Source of the DNA: a virus | Direction: 5' to 3' (one strand) | DNA: 56,431 bases | Virus record (IMG/VR): IMGVR_UViG_3300030102_003788 | Span: 1-56,431 of that record | Shown here: in pieces, positions 8,799 through 15,490 of the stretch | How the letters are laid out: every line of letters starts with the position of its first letter | How positions within the stretch are numbered: position 1 is the stretch's first letter | Program-made: the position numbers and the translations under genes | The notes under the pieces: model-generated | Seen by the model: only the letters and a program-made list of their open reading frames with translations | Told to the model about the DNA's origin: nothing | Database searches by the model: none

Positions 8799-9143
8799 AT
8801 GTCGGCTTTTAAGTATTTTAATATAGATACAACTAATGTTGAGACGTTAGCCGCTATAGAAACTCCAGATGGTAATAATGCTGCTCAAATAATTAGTAGT
8901 TCACCAAAATGTATTACTATTTGTAATTTTGATGCTAATGGCGATAGTTGTACTATAGATTTATTTCTTGTGCCGTCTAGTGGTACAGACGTTTATTTGC
9001 TACATGATGTTGTAATACCTGGTGGTGTTACTTTAGTTTTAAACGAAGATGAACTACAGTATGATACCACTATATACGCGCTTAAATTTAAATTAAGCAG
9101 CGTTAGCGCAAGTCAAAAAGTAGATATTAAAATAACTTACTAA
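8799..9143 (+). CDS. Small virion-type protein
   Basis: The product is 114 residues of predicted beta structure (CITICNFDANGDSCTIDLFLV, VVIPGGVTLVLNEDEL). It has the small-jellyroll look of phage accessory head or fibre proteins, although no family can be named. The stop overlaps the fibre gene start by one base, which ties it to the fibre module. A loosely similar small protein occurs at 53327-53683. Confidence 0.5.
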   Translation: MSAFKYFNIDTTNVETLAAIETPDGNNAAQIISSSPKCITICNFDANGDSCTIDLFLVPSSGTDVYLLHDVVIPGGVTLVLNEDELQYDTTIYALKFKLSSVSASQKVDIKITY

Positions 9144-9805
9144 TGAAATTTATAGGCCAACATATATTTAACCTAATATCTAGGTTTCGTAGTGATGTAT
9201 ACTTAGAAAATTTATCTGAAACTACACAAAGTCATATTGTTAGTGTAGACGCTAATGGTAAATTATTTAAACAAGACTCTGCTAATATTATACAAAATTA
9301 TTCTTTAGTAAGCGCATCTGGAACTACAACTACTAGTGCTACTGATGGTGAGGCTCACGCTGTTGTAATACCTTATGACACTGAGCAGTTAACTTCTTCT
9401 AGTAATAGTATAGTTTTAACTGGCGCAAGTGGTATAACAGGTGTTTCAAATAGTACTTACTCTTGGTACTCAGCAACTCAAGGTGATTATGAGTATCAGT
9501 GGAACGTTTTAAGTAATACAAACGTGGCTAACAATAGGATATTAAGTGGTGTAAAACTTCAAAGAGGTACACACAACGGTAGCACGATGACTTGGTCTGA
9601 TTACAACCCTTCTGTTTCTTTTATATATGATAGGGGTAATGGTAACATAAGAAAAGGATCAACAACTAATCAAACTTTAGTAGAGCAAGGAGCAACGCAG
9701 TACTATTGGAGACTTGTAGTTTGGAAAGAAGAAAGTTCTGACGCTAGCACAACAGCTATAACAGTTGTTACAGGCGTTAGTTTAATAGTAAAACAAATAT
9801 CATGA
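9143..9805 (+). CDS. Tail fibre-like protein
   Basis: The 220-residue product begins MKFIGQHIFNLISRFRSDVY followed by LENLSETTQSHIVSVD and NGKLFKQDS. This N-terminal pattern recurs in putative tail-fibre or spike proteins of marine phages (from memory). The rest is Ser/Thr-rich and beta-like, ending in VVTGVSLIVKQIS. It overlaps the endolysin start by 4 bases (ATGA). It is short for a fibre and may be one component of a composite structure. Confidence 0.6.
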   Translation: MKFIGQHIFNLISRFRSDVYLENLSETTQSHIVSVDANGKLFKQDSANIIQNYSLVSASGTTTTSATDGEAHAVVIPYDTEQLTSSSNSIVLTGASGITGVSNSTYSWYSATQGDYEYQWNVLSNTNVANNRILSGVKLQRGTHNGSTMTWSDYNPSVSFIYDRGNGNIRKGSTTNQTLVEQGATQYYWRLVVWKEESSDASTTAITVVTGVSLIVKQIS

Positions 9806-10257
9806 TAAGTAAGCACATAAGTTATAAAGAAGCTGTACATAGTAATACAGCATTAAGAAGAGGAATAGATAACACTCCTGGAGATGATCAACTTCATTTT
9901 ATGGAAATAATAGCAGAAAAAGTGTTTGAACCTCTTAGAAAATGGGTTGGTGGACCAATAAAAATAAATAGTTTTTATAGATCACCAGAGTTAAACACAG
10001 CAATAGGAGGCTCTAGAACGTCACAACATTGTAAAGGCCAAGCTATGGATATAGACGACACGTTTGGTCACGCTAGCAATGCAGAAATGTATCACTGGAT
10101 TAAAGATAATTTAGATTTTGATCAAATGATATGGGAGTTTGGTGATGATGATAATCCTAACTGGGTGCATGTTAGTTATGTGTCACCTGAGAAAAATAGA
10201 AATAGATGCTTAAAAGCATATAAAGAAGACGGTAAAACTAAATATAAAATAATATGA
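9802..10257 (+). CDS. M15-family peptidase, probable endolysin
   Basis: The product has 151 residues. The zinc-site motifs of the M15A/VanY-type peptidases are present: a His in SQHCKGQAMDID with the downstream Asp, and the C-terminal WVHVSY supplying another His. Upstream, INSFYRSPELN matches the conserved substrate-side segment. Family members cleave peptide cross-links in peptidoglycan, and many phages use them for lysis. There is no signal peptide, so release would need a holin; candidates are at 10456-10545 and 31964-32350. The ATG overlaps the upstream stop. Confidence 0.88.
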   Translation: MISKHISYKEAVHSNTALRRGIDNTPGDDQLHFMEIIAEKVFEPLRKWVGGPIKINSFYRSPELNTAIGGSRTSQHCKGQAMDIDDTFGHASNAEMYHWIKDNLDFDQMIWEFGDDDNPNWVHVSYVSPEKNRNRCLKAYKEDGKTKYKII

Positions 10258-10451
10258 CAAATTTTAGTAAAAAATTCTGTGCTAAATCACCTTTTAAGAA
10301 AAAAGGTATTGTACCTACTTGGTTACAAAGCTTAATAAGAATATCTCCAAAAAGCTCAACAAAAAACGTTACTAGGGGAGGTAAAGGTGGTAAGAAAAAC
10401 GATCAACCTTATAATAGCGATGGTACTCCAAATCCTGACTACGTTTCTTAA
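10254..10451 (+). CDS. Small basic protein with KSPFKKKG motif
   Basis: The product has 65 residues and overlaps the endolysin stop by 4 bases. It begins MTNFSKKFCAKSPFKKKG, a Lys-rich start with an SPF motif like the one in the MAFKMK group, and continues with a Gly/Lys-rich linker (GGKGGKKND) to PDYVS. There is no recognisable domain. Its place at the end of the late operon beside the endolysin could imply a lysis or virion role, but nothing in the sequence shows which. Confidence 0.55.
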   Translation: MTNFSKKFCAKSPFKKKGIVPTWLQSLIRISPKSSTKNVTRGGKGGKKNDQPYNSDGTPNPDYVS

Positions 10452-10455
10452 TTAT

Positions 10456-10545
10456 ATGTGTTTTATATGTTTATTTAAGCTTTTAGCTTCAGCAATAGTT
10501 CCATTACTTGTTTATATTGGTATAAAAAAAAAGGGGAGTAATTAA
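10456..10545 (+). CDS. 29-residue membrane peptide next to the endolysin
   Basis: The ATG at 10456 opens a 29-codon frame: an amphipathic start MCFICLFKLL, a hydrophobic stretch ASAIVPLLVYIGI, and a basic end KKKGSN. It lies 4 bases after the previous gene, in the last stretch before the convergent terminator, and its stop codon is inside the hairpin. One TM helix with a cationic tail fits a tiny holin or pinholin-like peptide. It is too short for homology to help. Confidence 0.4.
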   Translation: MCFICLFKLLASAIVPLLVYIGIKKKGSN

Positions 10546-10554
10546 CTCCCCTTT
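10530..10554. terminator. Bidirectional intrinsic terminator between convergent operons
   Basis: A perfect 10-bp inverted repeat (AAAGGGGAGT, loop AATTA, ACTCCCCTTT) is flanked by A-runs on the left and T/A on the right, so it can work on both strands. It separates the rightward late operon from the leftward replication operon, whose last gene ends at 10561. Confidence 0.9.
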
Positions 10555-10560
10555 ATTAAT

Positions 10561-10755
10561 TTAGAACTGTCTGTTCTTTTGATCTTGAACTTCAATCCTA
10601 ACTTCTTGAGCTAGAGCTTTTATAGCTTGCATAGCTTTTCTAACTCGCGTTCCTGCAGAGTTATTTCCATCGATAAATTTTGTAACATCAGTTTGACAAT
10701 CGTTAACCGTGTCTTGTAATTCATCAAAGAGTGAATTTAATTTATTAAAACTCAT
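10561..10755 (-). CDS. Histone H1-like (Hc1-type) DNA-binding protein
   Basis: The product has 64 residues. The core AGTRVRKAMQAIKALAQEVR, preceded by an acidic/hydrophobic helix (LFDELQDTVNDCQTDVTKF), is the signature of the short Hc1-like histone family found across Bacteroidetes. Host proteins of this kind are abundant nucleoid components. Here the gene is the last of the leftward operon. Roles could be compacting phage DNA before packaging or altering host chromosome structure. The family assignment is strong; the role is inferred. Confidence 0.82.
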   Translation of the reverse strand: MSFNKLNSLFDELQDTVNDCQTDVTKFIDGNNSAGTRVRKAMQAIKALAQEVRIEVQDQKNRQF

Positions 10756-10766
10756 ATTTAATTTAT

Positions 10767-11165
10767 TTAAAATTTATAAGATATTCCTAGTTTAAACTTA
10801 CCTTCTGAATCTTCTTTTGTAGACATCATATAGTTTGGGTCAATACATAGGTTTTTGTAAACCATAAAAGAATAACCAACACCAAACATCATATTATCCA
10901 TTGATTCTTCAGTTGGAGCTTGTATAGCTGCGTAGCAGTTGCTAAAGTAGTATCTACCCCACATATCGTACTCTTCTCCGTTTTTAACAAGGCCTAGTAT
11001 TATGTTATCTTTTAACATATAACCAATACCTATGTTATCAGTAAGGTTTGACATTTCCCATTCTGCATCATCTTCTGGCATGTTAATAGTTGTTACAGCT
11101 ACAAACTGCGCAGAACATAAGTTTACGGCAAAAATAAGACTTGCCATTAAAAATAGTTTTTTCAT
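10767..11165 (-). CDS. Exported protein, possible small outer-membrane barrel
   Basis: The 132-residue product has a signal peptide (MKKLFLMASLIFAVNLCSAQ). The mature part alternates short beta-like stretches and ends KLGISYKF with a terminal Phe, as in outer-membrane barrel proteins. It is the second exported barrel-like protein in the window (compare 3228-4307) but sits in the leftward, presumably early, operon. A role at the host surface such as superinfection exclusion is plausible but unproven. Confidence 0.6.
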   Translation of the reverse strand: MKKLFLMASLIFAVNLCSAQFVAVTTINMPEDDAEWEMSNLTDNIGIGYMLKDNIILGLVKNGEEYDMWGRYYFSNCYAAIQAPTEESMDNMMFGVGYSFMVYKNLCIDPNYMMSTKEDSEGKFKLGISYKF

Positions 11166-11179
11166 AATAATTGTTTTAG

Positions 11180-13003
11180 TTATAAGCTTGTTATTTCACA
11201 AGATCCACCGGCACAAGCTAATTCACCTGATAGATCTGTTTCGTCAGTCATTTCTACAACATTAGACAAGTTAATGTAGTTTAAACTCTTGACTCTTTTA
11301 TCAAACTCTTTTTTAGTTATATCTTCAAAAGGAGCTTGAGTGTACGTACCACCATCATATGGTAGTACTGAAAGACCATTATAACAGTCTCTATTTTCCC
11401 ACATCCATTCACCTGCTTTTTTCCAGTCTTCTTGTTTTAAACTTATAGTTGCAGATACATTATGTGTGTTACTACCAGTTCTATGACCTGGTTTAACCCA
11501 CTCTGTTGCAACTTTTTTTACACGTTTTAACAAATCAAAAGCAGACTCAGTTCTTAGTATTGAGCCTTTTGGTGCTGATTGTGGTATTTCTATAACCGCT
11601 GTATCGTGTGGCCTAAAATACTCATCAGCCACTAAATCAGGATTATGTATTTTTAAATATTTATATATAGATTCGTTTTTACCTACACGTAATCTACGTA
11701 TATAATAATCATTATGCCACGCGTGTATACCAGATGATGTTCCAAGTACAAGAGATGTTGTTCCTGCTGGTTTTATACAAGTTGTTCTAGCTGCTTGATT
11801 TATTCCTATTAACTTTGCTACTCTTGTATTTTCTCTTTTTACTATACTTGCAGCGGCCTTCATATCCAGCTGGAGCACAGCGGCACTCCCGATTCCTGTC
11901 ATTGACACACCTATAAGTGCGTCTTTCTCTGTTGTTTCTTGCCATATTTCTCTTAGATAGTGGAATTCCGTATAACCTGCTTGAAGCGTGCCAATAAATG
12001 CTGCGGCTTCGCACAAGTTACAGAACTGATATGGCCTTAACGCAATCTCACAACAAGGATTAGTACCCCAATCTTTATCATGGTTAAAATATATACCAGG
12101 CTCACCAGCTCCGGATAATTCAATACGTTTCCACAAATCTAAGAAAAATTCCTTTGTTATTTTATGTCTTATTAAGACAGCAGAGTTGTTTGCTCTACCA
12201 CGCTGTGGGTTTGTTTCCCACCAATTACCTGATTTACATGAAATCATTTCATCATCATACGCGCTAAATAACGATATAAGCGCTGCTCTTCTGATTCCTC
12301 CAGCAAGAACAGCATCTGCAATATGGCAGACAATATCGTGGACCTCAAGCGTCGTAAGTTTTGTACCATCTTCTTTTGCATCTAATATTCCTTTAATTTT
12401 TACTAAACATTCTTTTAATGGTTGTGGTCCCGGCGCTTTACCACCAGAGGTCACGAGCCTAGCTCCCTTTGGTCTAATATCAGAATAATCAAATTTTATC
12501 TTAGATGATCTCTTAGAGCCTAAATAAGACTTGATTAAAACTTTAATTGAGTCAGACCAACCTTCAATACTATCTCCAATAACAAACCTACGTGTTCTAC
12601 CTTTAAATGGTTTTGTTATGCAAGGGAGTAGGTTGATATGGTGTTTTTGAACTGAATAACCCACTCCACAACCAGAGAGAAGAAGAAACATGCACTCACT
12701 AAAGCTATCGACATGATCAATAGGTAAGTAACTACAATTATATAATCTATTTGGGCTAATTTCGATCGGCTTACCGCTGAACTGAAGCGAGCGCATAGAT
12801 GGTAAAACTTTTTTTTCATATACATATTTATAAGCTAGTTGTATTTGATCTGTTAACTGTGGGTATCTTTTTTGATGCATTTCTTTATTACGAGTAACAA
12901 GCTCTTCCCATGTTTCACGCCTGTTTAACTCTGGTATATATTTTGCATACTTCATGTGCACAGTTAGGTCAGATAATATTTTTTTATTTAAATCTTCTTT
13001 CAT
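11180..13003 (-). CDS. nrdJ: Adenosylcobalamin-dependent (class II) ribonucleotide reductase
   Basis: The product has 607 residues and resembles the monomeric RTPR-type class II enzymes, which reduce ribonucleoside triphosphates using vitamin B12. Visible residues are Cys90 in RLYNCSYLP, the active-site NPCCEI at about 315-320 (thiyl Cys and Glu), GGIRRAALIS in the barrel, and the C-terminal redox pair C597/C602 in LACAGGSCEITSL. It is shorter than the ~740-residue Lactobacillus enzyme. Being oxygen-independent and a single chain, it is a common choice for marine phages, and it would depend on host or environmental cobalamin. The start overlaps the upstream nuclease gene by 20 bases. Confidence 0.92.
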   Translation of the reverse strand: MKEDLNKKILSDLTVHMKYAKYIPELNRRETWEELVTRNKEMHQKRYPQLTDQIQLAYKYVYEKKVLPSMRSLQFSGKPIEISPNRLYNCSYLPIDHVDSFSECMFLLLSGCGVGYSVQKHHINLLPCITKPFKGRTRRFVIGDSIEGWSDSIKVLIKSYLGSKRSSKIKFDYSDIRPKGARLVTSGGKAPGPQPLKECLVKIKGILDAKEDGTKLTTLEVHDIVCHIADAVLAGGIRRAALISLFSAYDDEMISCKSGNWWETNPQRGRANNSAVLIRHKITKEFFLDLWKRIELSGAGEPGIYFNHDKDWGTNPCCEIALRPYQFCNLCEAAAFIGTLQAGYTEFHYLREIWQETTEKDALIGVSMTGIGSAAVLQLDMKAAASIVKRENTRVAKLIGINQAARTTCIKPAGTTSLVLGTSSGIHAWHNDYYIRRLRVGKNESIYKYLKIHNPDLVADEYFRPHDTAVIEIPQSAPKGSILRTESAFDLLKRVKKVATEWVKPGHRTGSNTHNVSATISLKQEDWKKAGEWMWENRDCYNGLSVLPYDGGTYTQAPFEDITKKEFDKRVKSLNYINLSNVVEMTDETDLSGELACAGGSCEITSL

Positions 13004-13460
13004 TATTTTTCTTAATTAATTCTATTACTTTATCGCATTCTTTTTGGTTCTGAGGTTTATATAAAGTTACATATGGCATCTCATTTTTAACAAACTTTTT
13101 AAACATTTTCCATCGTATTGGAAAACTTTCATTTGCTCTACCTTTGCATTCGATTATAAATGAAGGACTTATAAAATCTGGAGTATATTTAATACTTTGT
13201 ATTTTTTTTTGACCTCTATTTACCATTTCACCTTTACCGTTTGCTTGGCGCTCATATGAGTTAACGTCAAACTCAAAAGCTTCTTGTAGTTCAAAAGTCA
13301 TACCTTCGTACTCTGCATATATTTTTTCTTTCTTCAAGACTTGATACATGTAACGTTCTAAACCTGATGCAAATGTAATCCCGTCAAAAGTAACCTTTTT
13401 ACTTCTGACAGGACCACGCTTACGTTTAAATTTCTTCTTCATCGTACTTGATTTTATCAA
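12984..13460 (-). CDS. T7 endonuclease I-like Holliday junction resolvase
   Basis: The product has 158 residues. The order of motifs is that of phage endonuclease I: a Glu in FASGLERYMYQVL, then YTPDF supplying the catalytic Asp, then FIIECKGR with Glu and Lys. This is a PD-(D/E)XK active site. The basic N-terminus (MKKKFKRKRG, an alternative start at 13442) fits DNA binding. In T7 this enzyme resolves branched DNA before packaging and degrades host DNA. It lies between the nucleotide-metabolism genes and overlaps the genes on both sides. Confidence 0.72.
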   Translation of the reverse strand: MIKSSTMKKKFKRKRGPVRSKKVTFDGITFASGLERYMYQVLKKEKIYAEYEGMTFELQEAFEFDVNSYERQANGKGEMVNRGQKKIQSIKYTPDFISPSFIIECKGRANESFPIRWKMFKKFVKNEMPYVTLYKPQNQKECDKVIELIKKNNERRFK

Positions 13461-13737
13461 TCAAAGCTTCTTCAGACAAATCACGAAGCTCTTCACGGGC
13501 TGTTTGTATGTACAGTATTGCATCCATAAGCTCTTCTTGTATATCGTTTAGATAACCTTGTAAATTTTTCATTTTAAATCTACGTTCATCGTCTAATGTA
13601 TTGTTGTACTTTTCATAACCTACGTCTGACCGTTTAACAAATTTGTCAACTACGTTTTTAACTACAGGATCACGAAAGCCATAAGACTGTCTACACATGA
13701 TACCGTTTTTGCCGTCCATTATTTCTCTATCACTCAT
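13426..13737 (-). CDS. MazG-like all-alpha NTP pyrophosphatase-type protein
   Basis: The product is 103 residues, all helical. VDKFVKRSDVGYEKYNNTL followed by IQEELMDAILYIQTAREEL matches a short phage family with a MazG-like metal-binding EELxDA helix, often annotated as nucleotide pyrophosphohydrolase-like. The substrate cannot be told from sequence. Its position beside the GIY-YIG/MazG fusion, ribonucleotide reductase and thymidylate synthase supports a nucleotide-pool function. Confidence 0.6.
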   Translation of the reverse strand: MSDREIMDGKNGIMCRQSYGFRDPVVKNVVDKFVKRSDVGYEKYNNTLDDERRFKMKNLQGYLNDIQEELMDAILYIQTAREELRDLSEEALIDKIKYDEEEI

Positions 13738-13738
13738 A

Positions 13739-14536
13739 TTAATCTTTTTTAAATGTTCCGTTACTCATTTTACCTGTTCTGTTTTTAATTTCTTCATAAG
13801 CTCTGTCAATACACTTTTCTATTGAATAACCAGTTAGCTCAGCTAGATTTGTTAGTACAACTACACAATCACCAATACCGTCAATCGTTTCTGGTAAATT
13901 TTCTTTTAATATAGCTCTACAAGTTTCACCAACTTCTTCAACTAATTTTAGTGCCTGGGTTTTAGGATCACCTTTATCATATAAACCTCTTTCATTAGCC
14001 CATAATCTAATTTTATCAAACCTACACATTGTTTCACAGGTTTTTCTACTGTCACTCATAATACCTCCAACTCTAGTTTTATGAGCATTGTTATTATCAA
14101 ACCATCTAGCAAAAGCTCTGTTGTATACATAACATCTTTCATTGCTATATTTAGATGATGATATGTTATTCATTATCCACTCTATAGATTTTTCTGTTAT
14201 TATACAAGGACCAAAAGCGGTCTCCCATGACATGCCTACGTTATCTAGTAGTCTGCCTTTTAATTTATTGACTGGACAAGGGAATGTCGTAGTCATTTCT
14301 GTTACGTTTATTTTCATTTGATTACATTTTAATTTACTATAAAGTTCTTCGTCAACGTTATAACCATATTGTCTTTGTAGTTCGAGTTCTTTTTTGGATA
14401 TATAGTTTATATCTTCTGACATTTCAATTATTTCATACTCGTCTTCATAATAACCTTGTTGTTGTTCAACACGGTACTTAACGTTGTTTGTTACACCTAT
14501 TTTTACACCAGGTATATGGTATATACAATATGTCAT
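13739..14536 (-). CDS. Fusion of a GIY-YIG-like nuclease domain and a MazG pyrophosphohydrolase domain
   Basis: The product has 265 residues. Residues 1-70 resemble a GIY-YIG core: YCIYHIPGVKIGVTNNVKYR followed by a conserved Glu in SKKELELQRQYGY. Residues ~75-165 are an unassigned linker domain (FPCPVNKL, WETAFGPC, RAFARWFDNNN). The last ~75 residues are MazG-like, with LVEEVGETCRAIL and TIDGIGDCVVVLTNLAE carrying the EExxE and DxxxD-type metal ligands. MazG enzymes hydrolyse dNTPs or (p)ppGpp-like nucleotides. It overlaps thymidylate synthase by 4 bases. I know of no common protein with this combination. Confidence 0.65.
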   Translation of the reverse strand: MTYCIYHIPGVKIGVTNNVKYRVEQQQGYYEDEYEIIEMSEDINYISKKELELQRQYGYNVDEELYSKLKCNQMKINVTEMTTTFPCPVNKLKGRLLDNVGMSWETAFGPCIITEKSIEWIMNNISSSKYSNERCYVYNRAFARWFDNNNAHKTRVGGIMSDSRKTCETMCRFDKIRLWANERGLYDKGDPKTQALKLVEEVGETCRAILKENLPETIDGIGDCVVVLTNLAELTGYSIEKCIDRAYEEIKNRTGKMSNGTFKKD

Positions 14537-15201
14537 ATCTTATCATTATATAGATGCATATTATGTGCGAAATGATAATATACACCAGGTTCAACATTTA
14601 ATTCATGCGCAACTAAGCCTTGTAACATAGAGAAACAATATTGATCATTACAAAAACCATACCAAAGATCGTTGCTACGCATTGTAACACACATGTCAAG
14701 TCTACCATGTAATATTGTAAACTGAATAGCATAAGTACAAGGTGTATCTGTTTTGTATTTAGGATGCTCTTTGCAATCATATATAGATATTGCTGCTTGT
14801 CTAGTATCTTTATTGTTTTTAAGTTTATCAAGAACATAATCTAGTTGACTGATATTATTCCAACAAGTTCTTTGCCATTGGTAACCGTAATTAGAATTAA
14901 CATAACCGTGTTCATCAGCCATGCGTTTCCATATTTCAGGTACTTTACCGTATAATCTACCAAGTTCTTCTATATTGTTATTGCCAGATAAGTACCACTG
15001 CCACTCGGCTATTGCGTAATCCTCTTTCCAGTTACGTTCTCTATTTATTATTTTATTGTCTAATGGGTTTGTTATATAAAAACCTACGTTAAACAATGCT
15101 TTAGTACCTGCAAAGTCTACGCCATTTTGTATTATTTGATCGTGCATATATTCATATGCCTCGTTTGCATTTCGAAATTTTTTGTTATTTATTGTATTCA
15201 T
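14533..15201 (-). CDS. thyA: Thymidylate synthase
   Basis: The product has 222 residues, somewhat short for the family. The catalytic Cys155 is in TDTPCTYAIQF, the phosphate-binding Arg in MRSNDLWYG, and the pyrimidine-specificity Asn185 in GFCNDQYCF; HNMHLYN supplies the C-terminal dUMP contact. Asn at this position indicates dUMP methylation; dCMP hydroxymethylases have Asp there. It makes dTMP from dUMP with methylene-tetrahydrofolate. A copy of the AAATACGA-N8-GGATAAT motif lies only ~6 bases upstream of the ATG. Confidence 0.87.
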   Translation of the reverse strand: MNTINNKKFRNANEAYEYMHDQIIQNGVDFAGTKALFNVGFYITNPLDNKIINRERNWKEDYAIAEWQWYLSGNNNIEELGRLYGKVPEIWKRMADEHGYVNSNYGYQWQRTCWNNISQLDYVLDKLKNNKDTRQAAISIYDCKEHPKYKTDTPCTYAIQFTILHGRLDMCVTMRSNDLWYGFCNDQYCFSMLQGLVAHELNVEPGVYYHFAHNMHLYNDKI

Positions 15202-15207
15202 ATTATT

Positions 15208-15239
15208 ATTATCCGTTATCGTTCGTATTTGGTTTGTAA
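15208..15239 (-). promoter_or_regulatory. Promoter-like motif copy 1, upstream of thyA
   Basis: On the minus strand it reads TTACAAACC, AAATACGA, 8 nt, GGATAAT. It overlaps the 3' end of the 15209-15490 gene and ends 6 bases before the thyA ATG. If GGATAAT acts as a -10 box, the transcript would be nearly leaderless. Confidence 0.65.
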
Positions 15240-15490
15240 TAGTATTTGTAATATTCTAATACTTTATCATTTATTTGATCGTCACTATACTTATTAGGAT
15301 CTGTATGTATTTTATTGTTTATACTTATATCTATTAACCAATTACTTACATTGTTTTTCCAGTCTGGTATTACGCTAACTTTTATATTTCTAGCCATACA
15401 CCAACCAATAATTTTTAACTCTTCTCGTGACCAAGATTTTTGCGGAGGTTTTCTACCTGTTGATTTTTTAAACTTCCACATTATTCCCAA
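15209..15490 (-). CDS. Conserved small protein of unknown function
   Basis: The product has 93 residues. The basic start KFKKSTGRKPPQKSWSREEL precedes a globular part with NWLIDISINNKIHTDPNKY and a Tyr-rich end (YYKYYYKP). I recall similar small proteins next to phage replication genes but no known function. The last seven codons (PNTNDNG) coincide with the regulatory motif, so its C-terminus is partly dictated by that signal. It overlaps the primase-helicase stop by 10 bases. Confidence 0.6.
   Translation of the reverse strand: MGIMWKFKKSTGRKPPQKSWSREELKIIGWCMARNIKVSVIPDWKNNVSNWLIDISINNKIHTDPNKYSDDQINDKVLEYYKYYYKPNTNDNG

Noticed and set aside
14533-15201. dCMP hydroxymethylase instead of thymidylate synthase
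   Set aside because: The pyrimidine-specificity position is Asn (GFCNDQYCF), as in thymidylate synthase; hydroxymethylases carry Asp there. No base-modification partner genes were recognised.
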